A stretch of 64,000 nucleotides of DNA from JBLMYQ01 sp050260055 (GTDB lineage Bacteria; Bacillota; Clostridia; Acetivibrionales; UBA4821), in assembly GCA_050260055.1 (NCBI GenBank), contig JBLNBO010000005.1, forward strand, positions 124,001 to 188,000, written 5' to 3'. A model generated the notes under the pieces. It made no database searches. It had not been told where the DNA came from and was given only the letters and a program-made list of their open reading frames with translations. Of the stretch, positions 9,139-17,264 are shown in pieces. Position numbers and translations under genes: made by a program. Every line of letters begins with the position of its first letter. Positions within the stretch are counted from its first letter, which is position 1.

Positions 9139-10437
9139 ATGAACTGTTTAGATAATATCGAAAAGAAGATTAAAAATTTATTGAAAACAATATCCGAAAA
9201 CGGAGGATGTTTATATCTTGTTGGAGGAGCAGTTCGTGATATCATAATGTTCGATTTGGGGGTTATTGAGAAAAGGCCTCAATCAAAGGATTTTGATTTT
9301 TGCATTACAGGACTTTCCCAGTCCGAATTTGAGAAGATTTTTTCCAATGCAATAATCCAGGGAAAAGATTTCCCTGTGTATATATTTAAAAATTTTCCTG
9401 GTTATGAGTTTTCATTAGCTCGCAAAGAACGTAAGGTAGGAATCGGATATAGAGGGTTTGAAATTCTGACGTCTTCCGATGTTACAATTGAAGATGATTT
9501 AATACGCCGAGATCTTACAATAAACAGTATTGCATATGATTTTTGTGCTAAAGGAATTGTTGATCCTTTCGGAGGAACTGAAGATATAAGAAATAAGACT
9601 TTAAGAGCTGTTTCTCCTGCGTTTGGAGAAGACCCGTTAAGGGTTTACAGGGTTGCACAGTTTGCATCAAGATTTTCTTTTGATGTTGAATTTAACACCA
9701 TTCAGATGATGAAGAGCCTCAAAGGAGAACTTGACGTCATCTCGCCGGAGAGGGTATTCGTTGAAGTGCGAAAAGCAATCAACTCCAAAGAACCATCAAG
9801 GTTTTTTAAGATTTTAAATCAAGCAAAGGTATTAGAAATCCATTTTCCTGAGATGGCAAAGCTTGCAGGTCAGCCTCTTTTTGAACATAGCCATTTTGCA
9901 GGAGATGCATTTTATCATACCATGAATGTTCTAGACAAAGTATCAGATAAAACAGATAAAGAGGAAATTAGATTTGCTGCATTGGTTCATGATATCGGAA
10001 AAGGGGAAACGGATTTGTCATTATGGCCAAAGCATATAGGGCATGACAGAATAGGAGCTTATTTAGTCGGAGAAATGGCAAAAAAGCTTACCTACCCGAA
10101 GACCTGGATATCGGCAGGCAAATTAGCTTCAGATGAACATATACACGCCGGTAGATTTAATGAAATGGGGCCTGCAAAAAAGGTTGAGTTTATTGAAAAA
10201 GTTGCCGGCTCAGGACTTGGGTTGAGAGGATTAGAATTTATTGTAAATGCAGATGGCGCGAATGTAGAATTTGCAGATCTAGGAGAAAAAATGATTAAAG
10301 AAGTCAATGGAAAGTCCTTGGGAGTCGAAGAAGGGTTGGAAGCAAGGGAAATAATTCATCGTGCTAGAATTGAATGGTTAAAGAATCAGAAGGCAGGGAA
10401 AGAAATTAATATAGAGATAAATCTAAACAGAAACTAA
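9139..10437 (+). CDS. CCA tRNA nucleotidyltransferase-type enzyme with HD domain
   Basis: 432-aa class II tRNA nucleotidyltransferase / poly(A) polymerase-family protein, predicted to build or repair the 3' CCA of tRNAs. The N-terminal nucleotidyltransferase head shows LVGGAVRD and the DFDF acidic pair. RRDLTINSIAYD, DPFGGTEDI and the RNA-binding EDPLRVYRVAQFASRF follow. The C-terminal half carries an HD phosphohydrolase domain (FAALVHDIGKGE, then HIGHDRIGA), as in the multifunctional E. coli-type Cca rather than the HD-less B. subtilis type. The RBS is GAAGGTGG. The position between rpoC and the nitrogen genes is unusual. Full CCA versus poly(A) or partial CC/A activity cannot be read from sequence alone. 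Confidence 0.88.
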   Translation: MNCLDNIEKKIKNLLKTISENGGCLYLVGGAVRDIIMFDLGVIEKRPQSKDFDFCITGLSQSEFEKIFSNAIIQGKDFPVYIFKNFPGYEFSLARKERKVGIGYRGFEILTSSDVTIEDDLIRRDLTINSIAYDFCAKGIVDPFGGTEDIRNKTLRAVSPAFGEDPLRVYRVAQFASRFSFDVEFNTIQMMKSLKGELDVISPERVFVEVRKAINSKEPSRFFKILNQAKVLEIHFPEMAKLAGQPLFEHSHFAGDAFYHTMNVLDKVSDKTDKEEIRFAALVHDIGKGETDLSLWPKHIGHDRIGAYLVGEMAKKLTYPKTWISAGKLASDEHIHAGRFNEMGPAKKVEFIEKVAGSGLGLRGLEFIVNADGANVEFADLGEKMIKEVNGKSLGVEEGLEAREIIHRARIEWLKNQKAGKEINIEINLNRN

Positions 10438-10492
10438 ATTGCATATTAACTAAAAGATTATCAATGGTTCCAAATACCATTTCCGATAAATA

Positions 10493-10521
10493 TTGACATA
10501 TATTTCAATAAACCATAAAAT
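10493..10521 (+). promoter_or_regulatory. SigA-type promoter for the diguanylate cyclase gene
   Basis: Near-consensus TTGACA, 17-bp spacer and TAAAAT. The predicted start is near 10528, about 27 nt before the ATG. Confidence 0.7.
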
Positions 10522-10554
10522 TTGTTATGTAGAAATTATTATGCGGAGGTAGGA

Positions 10555-12414
10555 ATGAGGCAAATATTTGATAATCTTAAACTTAAAATTCATAGAAACC
10601 GAACAAGCTTGAGTATAATATTAGTTTATGAGGCAGTAACAATTATTATTGCTATACTATTTCAACGAATTTTTCCAACTCTGCTGAATTTTCCTCCCGG
10701 GTCCATTAATACAAAATTTGATGTTGAAGTTTCATATATTTCAAGTAATGATCAATATATTGGTGTAGTTAGTGTGATTATAATCCTAAGCTTTTTTCTT
10801 TTAAGAAGACAATTAAAAGGTATTGACACATGGAAAGAGTTAATGGAAGAGGAAGAAACTGAAGAAAATAGAAAAAGGCTTGAAGAAATAAGGCATAAAT
10901 GTTTATATTTGCCTTATATAATATACATCTCGGGACTTATAATACCAACTTTTGCAGTTGTGTTTATATTATCAATAACAGGAAGCCATTTATTCATTGC
11001 AATTCTAAAGATGGCAATATTAATTTTTGCTGTATCAACTCTGGCAATAGTTATTGCAACAATATTTGCAAAGAGAATGTTTACTAAAGTTTTACTTTGT
11101 ACATATCGGGAGGGATTGCCAAAAGGGGCAAGAATCAGTCTTAGAACCAAAGTGTTTTTGCAGATTATTCCTATTATGCTGGTGTCAATAGTCTTTACGT
11201 CATTAATTGGATATTCGAGAATAATAACTGAAAAGGGAGACATTTTATTCGAATATTATGAACTACAGTTAAAAAACGTTTTTAAAAGCTATGACAAACC
11301 TGTGGATGCTGGAGCTTTAAAGAAGGCGCTGAAGCAAATAAAACCAATGAATCAAAAAGATTGCACTTTTATTATTCCGCCTGGAGGACAAATAGAAACT
11401 TCAAATAACTCCAAGGTAAGCAGTTTCTTCATGAAATACCTGAATGAACTTTCAGACCAATATGGAGGAAGGGTATATGAAGTATATGTTGTAGACACGC
11501 AGGCGTCAACATTAAAGATTATTGACGGTGATAAGAAATGGATAGTAGGAGTAAAATACGAGGTCGGATCTGCTAAAACGCTTCGCTTTTTCCTAATAGG
11601 ATTAGTAGTACTTTTTTCTGTATGCTTCTTTGTAGTATATTATTTAATCAAAACATTGACCGATGACATAAAAATTATAGCGGAAAGCCTTGCAGGATTA
11701 GCTGAAGGCAATATTGTAAATCTTGAAAAGCAGATACCCATCACCTCTAACGATGAAATAGGGGATTTGGTTGAGGCTTTTAACGATATTCAGAAAATTG
11801 AGAAGCAGAGTATGGAAATATTAAAAGAAAATGAGAAAAGACTAATTGAAATGGCAGAGATGGATGGCCTTACAGGAGCATATAACAGGAGATTTTTTGA
11901 CCAATATTATGAGCTGGAAGTAAAAAGAGCACAAAATCAAATCAGGTATAAACCGGAACAAGGAAAACATATGAATTTTGGCCTTGCCATGCTAGATATA
12001 GATAATTTCAAGAAGGTAAACGATACATATGGTCATTTGGCAGGAGATAATATTCTAAAACAACTGGTTGAAACCATTAAGGAAGTTTCCTTCACCAAAG
12101 ATATCATATGTAGGTATGGGGGCGAAGAGTTTATAGTCCTTTTCACTAGAACTGATACTCAAGGGGCTGTTATAGCATCAGAAAAGATACGGCAGGAAAT
12201 AGAAGCAAAAAAATTCTTTTTTGATGAGGATTACCCGAATGGGCGTATAACCGTAAGTATAGGGGTAGCAGTATTTGATGATGATTTTACAAAATATAAT
12301 AAAGATATTCTCCGCGTAGCCGATGAAAGGCTGCTGCTGGCTAAGAAGTTAGGCAAAAACAGGGTTGTATCCATAAGCCCGGCAATGGAAGAGATTAATA
12401 GTTTTCCTTTATAA
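10555..12414 (+). CDS. Membrane-anchored GGDEF diguanylate cyclase
   Basis: 619-aa protein predicted to make cyclic di-GMP from GTP. ATG 10555 is chosen because GCGGAGGT lies 5-8 nt before it; an in-frame TTG at 10522 lacks an RBS. Hydrophobic segments lie at about residues 19-38, 68-84, 120-141, 146-172, 199-220 and 343-365, with an extracytoplasmic loop of ~120 residues before the last one. A HAMP-like linker (about 366-420) and a GGDEF domain follow, with DGLTGAYNRRFF, LDIDNFKKVNDTYGH and an intact GGEEF at 522-526. No RxxD inhibitory site is seen five residues upstream, so product inhibition at that site is not expected. The signal sensed is unknown. Confidence 0.93.
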   Translation: MRQIFDNLKLKIHRNRTSLSIILVYEAVTIIIAILFQRIFPTLLNFPPGSINTKFDVEVSYISSNDQYIGVVSVIIILSFFLLRRQLKGIDTWKELMEEEETEENRKRLEEIRHKCLYLPYIIYISGLIIPTFAVVFILSITGSHLFIAILKMAILIFAVSTLAIVIATIFAKRMFTKVLLCTYREGLPKGARISLRTKVFLQIIPIMLVSIVFTSLIGYSRIITEKGDILFEYYELQLKNVFKSYDKPVDAGALKKALKQIKPMNQKDCTFIIPPGGQIETSNNSKVSSFFMKYLNELSDQYGGRVYEVYVVDTQASTLKIIDGDKKWIVGVKYEVGSAKTLRFFLIGLVVLFSVCFFVVYYLIKTLTDDIKIIAESLAGLAEGNIVNLEKQIPITSNDEIGDLVEAFNDIQKIEKQSMEILKENEKRLIEMAEMDGLTGAYNRRFFDQYYELEVKRAQNQIRYKPEQGKHMNFGLAMLDIDNFKKVNDTYGHLAGDNILKQLVETIKEVSFTKDIICRYGGEEFIVLFTRTDTQGAVIASEKIRQEIEAKKFFFDEDYPNGRITVSIGVAVFDDDFTKYNKDILRVADERLLLAKKLGKNRVVSISPAMEEINSFPL

Positions 12415-12476
12415 ATAAATACAATTGAATAATAAGTTTATAAAAGATAATAAAGATTAAAATTTTAACATTTTTA

Positions 12477-12504
12477 TTGATAAGGTCATATTATGTGTTA
12501 TAAT
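12477..12504 (+). promoter_or_regulatory. SigA-type promoter of the former glnA
   Basis: TTGATA, 16-bp spacer and a perfect TATAAT. The predicted start near 12511 falls at the beginning of the attenuator hairpins. Confidence 0.65.
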
Positions 12505-12509
12505 TAAAT

Positions 12510-12562
12510 AGAACAAAGACGTTCTTCGGCATTTATGATGTTGAGAGAGCGTCTATTTTTTT
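12510..12562 (+). promoter_or_regulatory. ANTAR-type antiterminator/terminator leader
   Basis: AGAAC and GTTCT form a 5-bp stem around the hexaloop AAAGAC, which has A at loop position 1 and G at position 4, the signature of ANTAR-bound hairpins. This hairpin overlaps the 5' arm of a terminator formed by AGACGTTCTT (from 12517) and GAGAGCGTCT (to 12554), followed by seven T (12556-12562). The two folds are mutually exclusive. A second hairpin CGGCAT/ATGTTG lies between, but its loop is not a clean hexaloop. The adjacent ANTAR regulator gene makes it the natural ligand (inference). Confidence 0.62.
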
Positions 12563-12733
12563 ATAACTTATGCAGAAGAAGAACCTACTGCTGCAACATA
12601 TGATAATGCAGGATATTTTGACCTTGGAGAACATCTTTTTGACAAGTATGTTGAAGCCAAGAAACTCGAATGGGAAGATTATTCTGTAAAAGTGCACGAG
12701 TGGGAGCCGGACAAATACCTTGACAGATTTTAG
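12551..12733 (+). pseudogene. glnA: Glutamine synthetase remnant (internally deleted glnA)
   Basis: In the frame of base 12566 the translation reads EEEPTAATYDNAGYFDL and then jumps to GEHLFDKYVEAKKLEWEDY, ending WEPDKYLDRF and a stop. The first block resembles the N-terminal GS segment normally followed by AP-x-DLGEN. The second resembles the extreme C-terminus of Firmicutes GlnA. The junction falls at a shared Leu-Gly-Glu coding stretch, suggesting deletion by short-repeat recombination. No start codon with an RBS is present in this frame, and all catalytic residues are missing. The identification rests on my recall of GS family sequences. Confidence 0.72.
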
Positions 12734-12808
12734 ATAATAATTCATAATCTTTGCAATAAATATTATCTCGGTACTCTGCTTATAAAACTTTCGAAAGGCA
12801 GCAGAATA

Positions 12809-13387
12809 ATGAATATTGTTAGGGTCTTAGTTGCTTTAGCAGCTGGTGAACCCCAACTGCTAAAGCTTAGGAATATGCTCACAGAGCATGGATACGATGT
12901 AGTATCAATAGCTAGAGATGGTCATGAATGTATTAGAAAGGCAAGGATGCATAGACCGGATATAGCCTTGATTGATTATGACCTTATTCAATATACAGGC
13001 TGCGAGGTTGCTAAAATATTATCAGACGATGAGATTTGCAGTGTTATTCTTTTGCTGAATGAAACACAAAAATCTTTGATAAATGAGAATGCTGGTGAGT
13101 GGAATCTTGCCTATCTTCTAAAACCTATAAATATTTCTGGGCTTATAAGCACAATTGAGTTGACCTTAAAGAGCAATAAAAAGATTAAGAGCCTTGAAAA
13201 AGAGGTGCAAGGTTTAAAGGATATAATTGAAACAAGAAAGATAATTGAAAAAGCAAAAAGGATATTGATGAAAAAGTTTAACATAAGTGAAGATGAAGCT
13301 TTCAGAAAGATACAAAAGCAAAGCATGGATAAAAGGCTTCAGATGATTGATATAGCAAAATCTATAATAGTTTTATATGATATTTAA
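12809..13387 (+). CDS. ANTAR-domain response regulator / transcription antiterminator (NitR/NasT-like)
   Basis: 192-aa protein with an N-terminal receiver-like domain (about 1-120), a short coiled linker and a C-terminal ANTAR RNA-binding domain (about 130-185, AKRILMKKFNISEDEAFRKI). ANTAR proteins bind paired hexaloop hairpins and prevent termination of nitrogen genes. In some clostridia such a gene sits directly after glnA. Asp56 (ALIDYD) could be the phospho-acceptor, but the acidic pair normally near the N-terminus (usually DD or DE) is replaced by AAGE, so phosphorylation may be lost. The RBS is weak (AAAGGCAG). It lies downstream of the glnA remnant and its ANTAR-type leader. Confidence 0.88.
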   Translation: MNIVRVLVALAAGEPQLLKLRNMLTEHGYDVVSIARDGHECIRKARMHRPDIALIDYDLIQYTGCEVAKILSDDEICSVILLLNETQKSLINENAGEWNLAYLLKPINISGLISTIELTLKSNKKIKSLEKEVQGLKDIIETRKIIEKAKRILMKKFNISEDEAFRKIQKQSMDKRLQMIDIAKSIIVLYDI

Positions 13388-13423
13388 AAGAATAGGATAA
13401 TTATGCAGTGAAGCATAAAAGCA

Positions 13424-13468
13424 ATGGGGCTTAAAACGGCAATAACCGTTTTAAGCCCCATCGTTGTT
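13424..13468 (+). terminator. Rho-independent terminator after the ANTAR regulator
   Basis: A long stem, ATGGGGCTTAAAACGG paired with its near-perfect complement around a short loop, is followed by a T-rich tract. Confidence 0.85.
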
Positions 13469-13498
13469 TTTAGGAATCTTAACAGAGTTTGATAAAAA

Positions 13499-13526
13499 TT
13501 GTTTTCTATTTCTATTCAACTAAAAT
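13499..13526 (+). promoter_or_regulatory. Possible promoter for amt
   Basis: TTGTTT, 16-bp spacer, TAAAAT, about 70 bp before the amt start and after the preceding terminator. The -35 is weak. No ANTAR-type hexaloop hairpin is evident in the leader. Confidence 0.4.
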
Positions 13527-13596
13527 GATTCAGAATTTATACAGATTTTAAAAATTTTGAATTGTTGATTATAAATTAACTTAAGGAGGAATTAAT

Positions 13597-14937
13597 ATGA
13601 AAAAGGTTTTTATGCTCTTGACCCTAATGGTAGTATTAATGATGTTTTTTCAAGCCGCAGCCTTTGCAGAAGGAGCAGCTAGCATTGATACGGGGGATAC
13701 GACATTTGTCTTGATAAGCTCTGCTTTGGTATTTCTAATGACACCAGGATTAGCCTTGTTCTACGGAGGGATGGTAAGAAAGAAAAATGTTCTAAATGCA
13801 ATTATTAACGTGTTTTTTATTATAGGGTTAGTATCTGTATTATGGGTATTAATAGGTTACTCATTGTCATTTGGCCCAGACAAAAATGGCTTGATAGGAA
13901 GTTTTCAGTGGGCTGGATTTAAAGGAGTCGGTGCAGAACCAAATGCAGCTTATGCTGCTACAATTCCTCATTCAGCCTTTGCAGTATTTCAACTAATGTT
14001 TGCTATAATCACTGTTGCCATTATTACAGGTGCATTTGCAGAAAGAATAAAATTTTCTGTTCTTGTAATGTTCTCAACCCTATGGATATTGCTTGTATAT
14101 TCTCCTCTTGCACATTGGGTATGGGGAATCGGGGGATGGCTGAGAAACTTGGGAGCACTTGATTTTGCGGGTGGAACTGTGGTTCATATAAGTTCCGGCA
14201 TTGCAGGATTAACTGCGGCTATAATAATCGGTAAAAGAAAGGGGTATGGTACTACTCCTATGCTCCCTCATAACATACCTTTTGTTGTTATTGGGGCAGC
14301 AATGCTCTGGTTTGGCTGGTTCGGATTTAATGCAGGGAGTGCCTTGTCAGCAAACGGCCTTGCGGTAAATGCTTTTCTTACTACCAATACCGCAGCCGCT
14401 GCAGCAATGCTGTCATGGATGACCTTGGAATGGATATTTCATAGAAGACCTACTACCCTTGGAGCGGCAACAGGCGGCGTTGTGGGGTTGGTTGCAATAA
14501 CTCCAGGGGCAGGTTTTGTAGATGTAATGTCTGCAATAATTATTGGTTTAATAGCTGCACCGCTTTCATATTTTGCTATTAGTGTTGCAAAAAGAAAGAT
14601 TGGTTATGATGATTCGCTTGACGCTTTTGGATGTCATGGTGTCGGGGGAACCTGGGGTGCGATTGCTACTGGACTTTTTGCATCAAAAAGTATAAATCCT
14701 GCGGGGGCCAACGGCTTGTTTTTTGGCAATACTTCACAGTTAGGAATACAACTTATAAGTGTGGGAGCTACAATAGTTTTTTCAGCGGTAATGACATTAA
14801 TAATTCTCGAGGGAATCAAATTATTTACAAGCCTGCGGGTGGATGAAAAATATGAATCGAATGGCCTTGATATTGAACAGCATGGTGAGGATGCGTATGG
14901 TGCAATTTATTCCGAGGAGAGAATTATAGCCGGATAA
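13597..14937 (+). CDS. amt: Ammonium transporter (Amt family)
   Basis: 446-aa polytopic membrane channel for ammonium uptake. An N-terminal signal-like segment with AFAEGA precedes the mature domain. Family motifs include LFYGGMVRKKNVLN, the PHSAF region, HWVWG, DFAGGTVVHISSG with a pore His, FGWFGFNAGSAL and DAFGCHGVGGTWGA with the second pore His. The RBS AAGGAGGAATTAAT fits ATG 13597. It is followed by a PII gene after 113 bp. The order amt-PII is reversed compared with the common glnK-amtB, but the pairing supports PII-gated transport. A terminator upstream separates it from the ANTAR gene. Confidence 0.96.
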   Translation: MKKVFMLLTLMVVLMMFFQAAAFAEGAASIDTGDTTFVLISSALVFLMTPGLALFYGGMVRKKNVLNAIINVFFIIGLVSVLWVLIGYSLSFGPDKNGLIGSFQWAGFKGVGAEPNAAYAATIPHSAFAVFQLMFAIITVAIITGAFAERIKFSVLVMFSTLWILLVYSPLAHWVWGIGGWLRNLGALDFAGGTVVHISSGIAGLTAAIIIGKRKGYGTTPMLPHNIPFVVIGAAMLWFGWFGFNAGSALSANGLAVNAFLTTNTAAAAAMLSWMTLEWIFHRRPTTLGAATGGVVGLVAITPGAGFVDVMSAIIIGLIAAPLSYFAISVAKRKIGYDDSLDAFGCHGVGGTWGAIATGLFASKSINPAGANGLFFGNTSQLGIQLISVGATIVFSAVMTLIILEGIKLFTSLRVDEKYESNGLDIEQHGEDAYGAIYSEERIIAG

Positions 14938-15050
14938 CAAATGATAAGCTATAATGCTTTCTAAAAATTGTGATAATATTAGATACTTATCGCAAATGCA
15001 GGTGGGATTTTAACTTTATACTATCAACTAATATAAAGGAGGGATTTTGA

Positions 15051-15389
15051 ATGAAAAAAGTTGAAGCGATTGTTAGGCCTTCTAAACTGGAAGATATCAA
15101 AGATGCATTGAATAAATATGGAATCCATGGCATGACTGTAACACCTGTCACTGGATGTGGTTTTCAGAAAGGGTATAAAGAAGTATTTAGAGGAACAGAA
15201 TATACAATTAATTTGATACAAAAAGTAAAAATAGAGATAGTCCTAAAAGATGAAAGTTTAGATAATGTAATACAAATATTATTAGAAGCTGGTAGAACCG
15301 GGGAAATTGGAGATGGCAAAATATTTATTTGCGATATCGAGGATGCAATAACTATTAGAACAGGTGAAAGAGGAGAAAATGAAGTATAA
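15051..15389 (+). CDS. glnK: Nitrogen regulatory protein PII (GlnB/GlnK)
   Basis: 112-aa trimeric signal protein that senses ATP/ADP and 2-oxoglutarate and blocks the partner ammonium channel through its T-loop. Gly37, Gln39 (2-oxoglutarate/Mg site) and the T-loop tip RGTEY with Tyr51 are at canonical positions. The nucleotide-binding segment GRTGEIGDGKIF is intact. The RBS is AAAGGAGGG. Close linkage after amt favours a GlnK role over a general GlnB role. A terminator follows directly, so amt-glnK form a two-gene unit. Confidence 0.95.
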   Translation: MKKVEAIVRPSKLEDIKDALNKYGIHGMTVTPVTGCGFQKGYKEVFRGTEYTINLIQKVKIEIVLKDESLDNVIQILLEAGRTGEIGDGKIFICDIEDAITIRTGERGENEV

Positions 15390-15390
15390 A

Positions 15391-15417
15391 AGAGGGCCGA
15401 ATTCGACCCTCTTTTTA
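15391..15417 (+). terminator. Rho-independent terminator after the PII gene
   Basis: AGAGGGCCGAA pairs with TTCGACCCTCT and is followed by five T, starting one base after the stop codon. Confidence 0.85.
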
Positions 15418-15476
15418 TGCAGCTATATTTTCTTAAGCTAAATATCCATAATTGTATTAATTTCCACGTCTAATTC

Positions 15477-15531
15477 TTGACATAAATTTAATCTGATGGT
15501 AAACTATAGACTGTTCTCTCTGGGGAGAGAA
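15477..15531 (+). promoter_or_regulatory. SigA-type promoter and initial hairpin of the str operon
   Basis: TTGACA, 17-bp spacer and TAAACT (15477-15505) precede the L7Ae-rpsL-rpsG-fusA genes. Just after the expected start near 15511 the RNA can form TTCTCTC / GAGAGAA (15514-15531) with a TGGG loop, which could protect the 5' end or regulate. The dedicated promoter fits the separation from rpoC. Confidence 0.7.
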
Positions 15532-15604
15532 TATTTATGATGCTTTTAAGGAATTAATAAATATTAGAAATTGGTTCCGTGATGCAGGAGAAAGGAAGTT
15601 GACG

Positions 15605-15850
15605 ATGCTTGAGGAACTAAAAAGGGCAAAAAAGAAAATTGGTATAAAAGAATGCAGTAAGGCAATAGAGAATGAAAAAGCTTTAATTGCATTTGTTGCA
15701 AGTGATGCAGAGAATAGGGTTGTAAAGCCGTTCGTTGAGCTTTGTAATCAAAAAGCAGTTGAAATAACCTATGTGGACACAATGAGCAATCTTGGAAAAG
15801 CTTGTGGAATAGATGTAGGAGCCGCTACAGTAGTAATGCTGAAAGAGTGA
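15605..15850 (+). CDS. L7Ae-family ribosomal/kink-turn-binding protein (YbxF-like)
   Basis: 81-aa L7Ae/L30e/S12e-family protein predicted to bind kink-turn RNA. In Firmicutes it usually sits between rpoC and rpsL. MLEELKRAKKKIGIKECSKA and the terminal LGKACGIDVGAATVV block match the fold. ATG 15605 has AAGGAAG 6 nt upstream; the in-frame TTG at 15599 with AGGAG upstream is an alternative. The order to rpsL is conserved, but 221 bp containing a palindromic element separates them. Confidence 0.85.
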   Translation: MLEELKRAKKKIGIKECSKAIENEKALIAFVASDAENRVVKPFVELCNQKAVEITYVDTMSNLGKACGIDVGAATVVMLKE

Positions 15851-15927
15851 CCAGTTGCCAACAAACTAAATAATTAAAAATATCATTTGATATACAAGAC
15901 GATAAAGCGTTAATGGTATATAGAAAA

Positions 15928-16047
15928 GCAATCTTCAGAAACGAGCAGAGCAAGGCGCAAGGGAAATGAGGGAACGGAGCATATTTTTTATATGTGAGTA
16001 CCCGAATGACCGCAGCAACACAGCTATGCGAAGTTTATCATGATTGC
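15928..16047 (+). repeat. ~120-bp imperfect palindromic (MITE-like) element
   Basis: The ends are GCAATC and GATTGC. The two arms are imperfect complements along their length and meet at CATAT-TTTTT-ATATG (around 15980-15994). It carries no reading frame, is less AT-rich than the surrounding spacers and lies inside the operon between the L7Ae gene and rpsL. No second copy was noticed in this window. It resembles the dispersed palindromic repeats of clostridial genomes (from memory), but its family is not established here. Confidence 0.6.
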
Positions 16048-16071
16048 ATAACAATGAAAGGAGGTGAATAA

Positions 16072-16485
16072 ATGCCAACGTTCAGTCAGCTAACAAGACA
16101 AGGTAGGGAAGTTTTAAAGAAGAAATCAACCGCGCCAGCACTTTTAAGAGGATTTAATTCACTTAAAAAGAAGCCGATTGATATTAACAGCCCTCAAAAA
16201 AGAGGAGTATGTACAGTTGTTAAAACAACTACACCAAAAAAGCCTAACTCAGCACTCAGAAAAGTAGCAAGAGTAAGACTTACAAATGGAGTTGAAGTAA
16301 CAGCTTACATTCCAGGAATCGGACATAACTTGCAAGAGCATAGTGTTGTTTTGATAAGAGGAGGAAGAGTTAAGGACCTACCTGGAGTAAGATACCACAT
16401 AATCAGGGGAACATTAGATGCTGCTGGTGTTGCCAAAAGAATGCAGGCGAGATCAAAATATGGAGCAAAAAGACCCAAGAAATAA
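16072..16485 (+). CDS. rpsL: 30S ribosomal protein S12
   Basis: 137-aa decoding-centre protein. The core TTTPKKPNSALRKVARVRL and GGRVKDLPGVRYHIIRG are intact, including the lysines whose mutation gives streptomycin resistance and the Asp that is methylthiolated in many bacteria. An insertion of about 13-15 residues (around GFNSLKKKPIDINSPQ) precedes KRGVC, a variant form known in several clostridial groups. The RBS AAAGGAGGTGA is strong. It is first of the rpsL-rpsG-fusA set, though unusually spaced by repeats. Confidence 0.97.
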   Translation: MPTFSQLTRQGREVLKKKSTAPALLRGFNSLKKKPIDINSPQKRGVCTVVKTTTPKKPNSALRKVARVRLTNGVEVTAYIPGIGHNLQEHSVVLIRGGRVKDLPGVRYHIIRGTLDAAGVAKRMQARSKYGAKRPKK

Positions 16486-16487
16486 GA

Positions 16488-16515
16488 GTTGACAGTTGGC
16501 GGTTGACAGTTGACA
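16488..16515 (+). repeat. Tandem heptamer GTTGACA x4
   Basis: Four head-to-tail copies of GTTGACA (the second is GTTGGCG) start 2 bp after the rpsL stop. Degenerate relatives occur after rpsG (17146-17175) and near 42829-42852. Confidence 0.7.
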
Positions 16516-16665
16516 GTTTAAAACAATAAATTGCCAGTTATCAACTTTTAAACAGTAACTATTATGTAGTGCAAGGGCTTAACATAGATTTGTTATTTAC
16601 CAGCACTAACGGGACTTATTCTCGAGTACCTGTGAATTTATAACTTTATAAAGGAGGGAAGAAAA

Positions 16666-17136
16666 GTGCCAAGAAGAGGACATATTGCAAAAAGAGATGT
16701 ATTGGCTGATCCAATATATAATGATAAGGTTGTAACCAAGCTTATCAATAAAATAATGTTAAGTGGCAAAAGAGGCGTAGCTCAAAGAATATGCTATGAT
16801 GCATTTGACATTATAAAGGAAAAGACAGGCAAAGATCCACTTGAAGTTTTTGAGCAGGCTATGAATAATGTTATGCCTGTACTTGAAGTAAAAGCTAGAA
16901 GAGTGGGTGGAGCAACATACCAAGTACCAATGGAAGTAAGACCAGATAGAAGGCAGTCACTTGGATTAAGATGGCTTGTTGACTATTCAAGAAAAAGAGG
17001 CGAGAGAACAATGAAAGAAAGACTTGCCGGAGAAATTCTTGATGCATCAAATGGGCTTGGTGGTTCATTTAAGAAAAAAGAAGACACTCATAAGATGGCA
17101 GAAGCAAATAAAGCGTTTGCACATTATAGATGGTAG
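16666..17136 (+). CDS. rpsG: 30S ribosomal protein S7
   Basis: 156-aa primary 16S rRNA-binding protein that nucleates assembly of the 30S head. It starts with GTG at 16666 after AAGGAGGG (MPRRGHIAKRDV). Conserved LINKIMLSGKRG, VKARRVGGATYQVP, RRQSLGLRWL and the C-terminal MAEANKAFAHYRW are present at normal length. It lies in the str operon. The 180-bp spacer from rpsL is longer than usual and carries the GTTGACA repeats. Confidence 0.97.
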   Translation: MPRRGHIAKRDVLADPIYNDKVVTKLINKIMLSGKRGVAQRICYDAFDIIKEKTGKDPLEVFEQAMNNVMPVLEVKARRVGGATYQVPMEVRPDRRQSLGLRWLVDYSRKRGERTMKERLAGEILDASNGLGGSFKKKEDTHKMAEANKAFAHYRW

Positions 17137-17264
17137 GAGTTAAATTGCTAGTTGGCAGTAACCAGTTAACAATTTAAAAACTATTAACTACAGAAGAAAA
17201 CTATTGAATTAAAGCGTAGAACTTTAGTAATAAAGACAGCTTAGGTCATGAAAGGAGGAGAGTT

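Larger units (their letters stand above)
12415..12808 (+). other. Intergenic stretch with no intact gene (promoter, attenuator, glnA remnant)
   Basis: This 394-bp gap has no complete gene. It contains a promoter, an ANTAR-type attenuator and a deleted glutamine synthetase remnant, each listed separately. The ~75 bp after the remnant is AT-rich and shows nothing definite. Confidence 0.7.

Noticed and set aside
16488..16515. CRISPR-like array
   Set aside because: Seven-base units are directly adjacent with no spacers and no cas genes.
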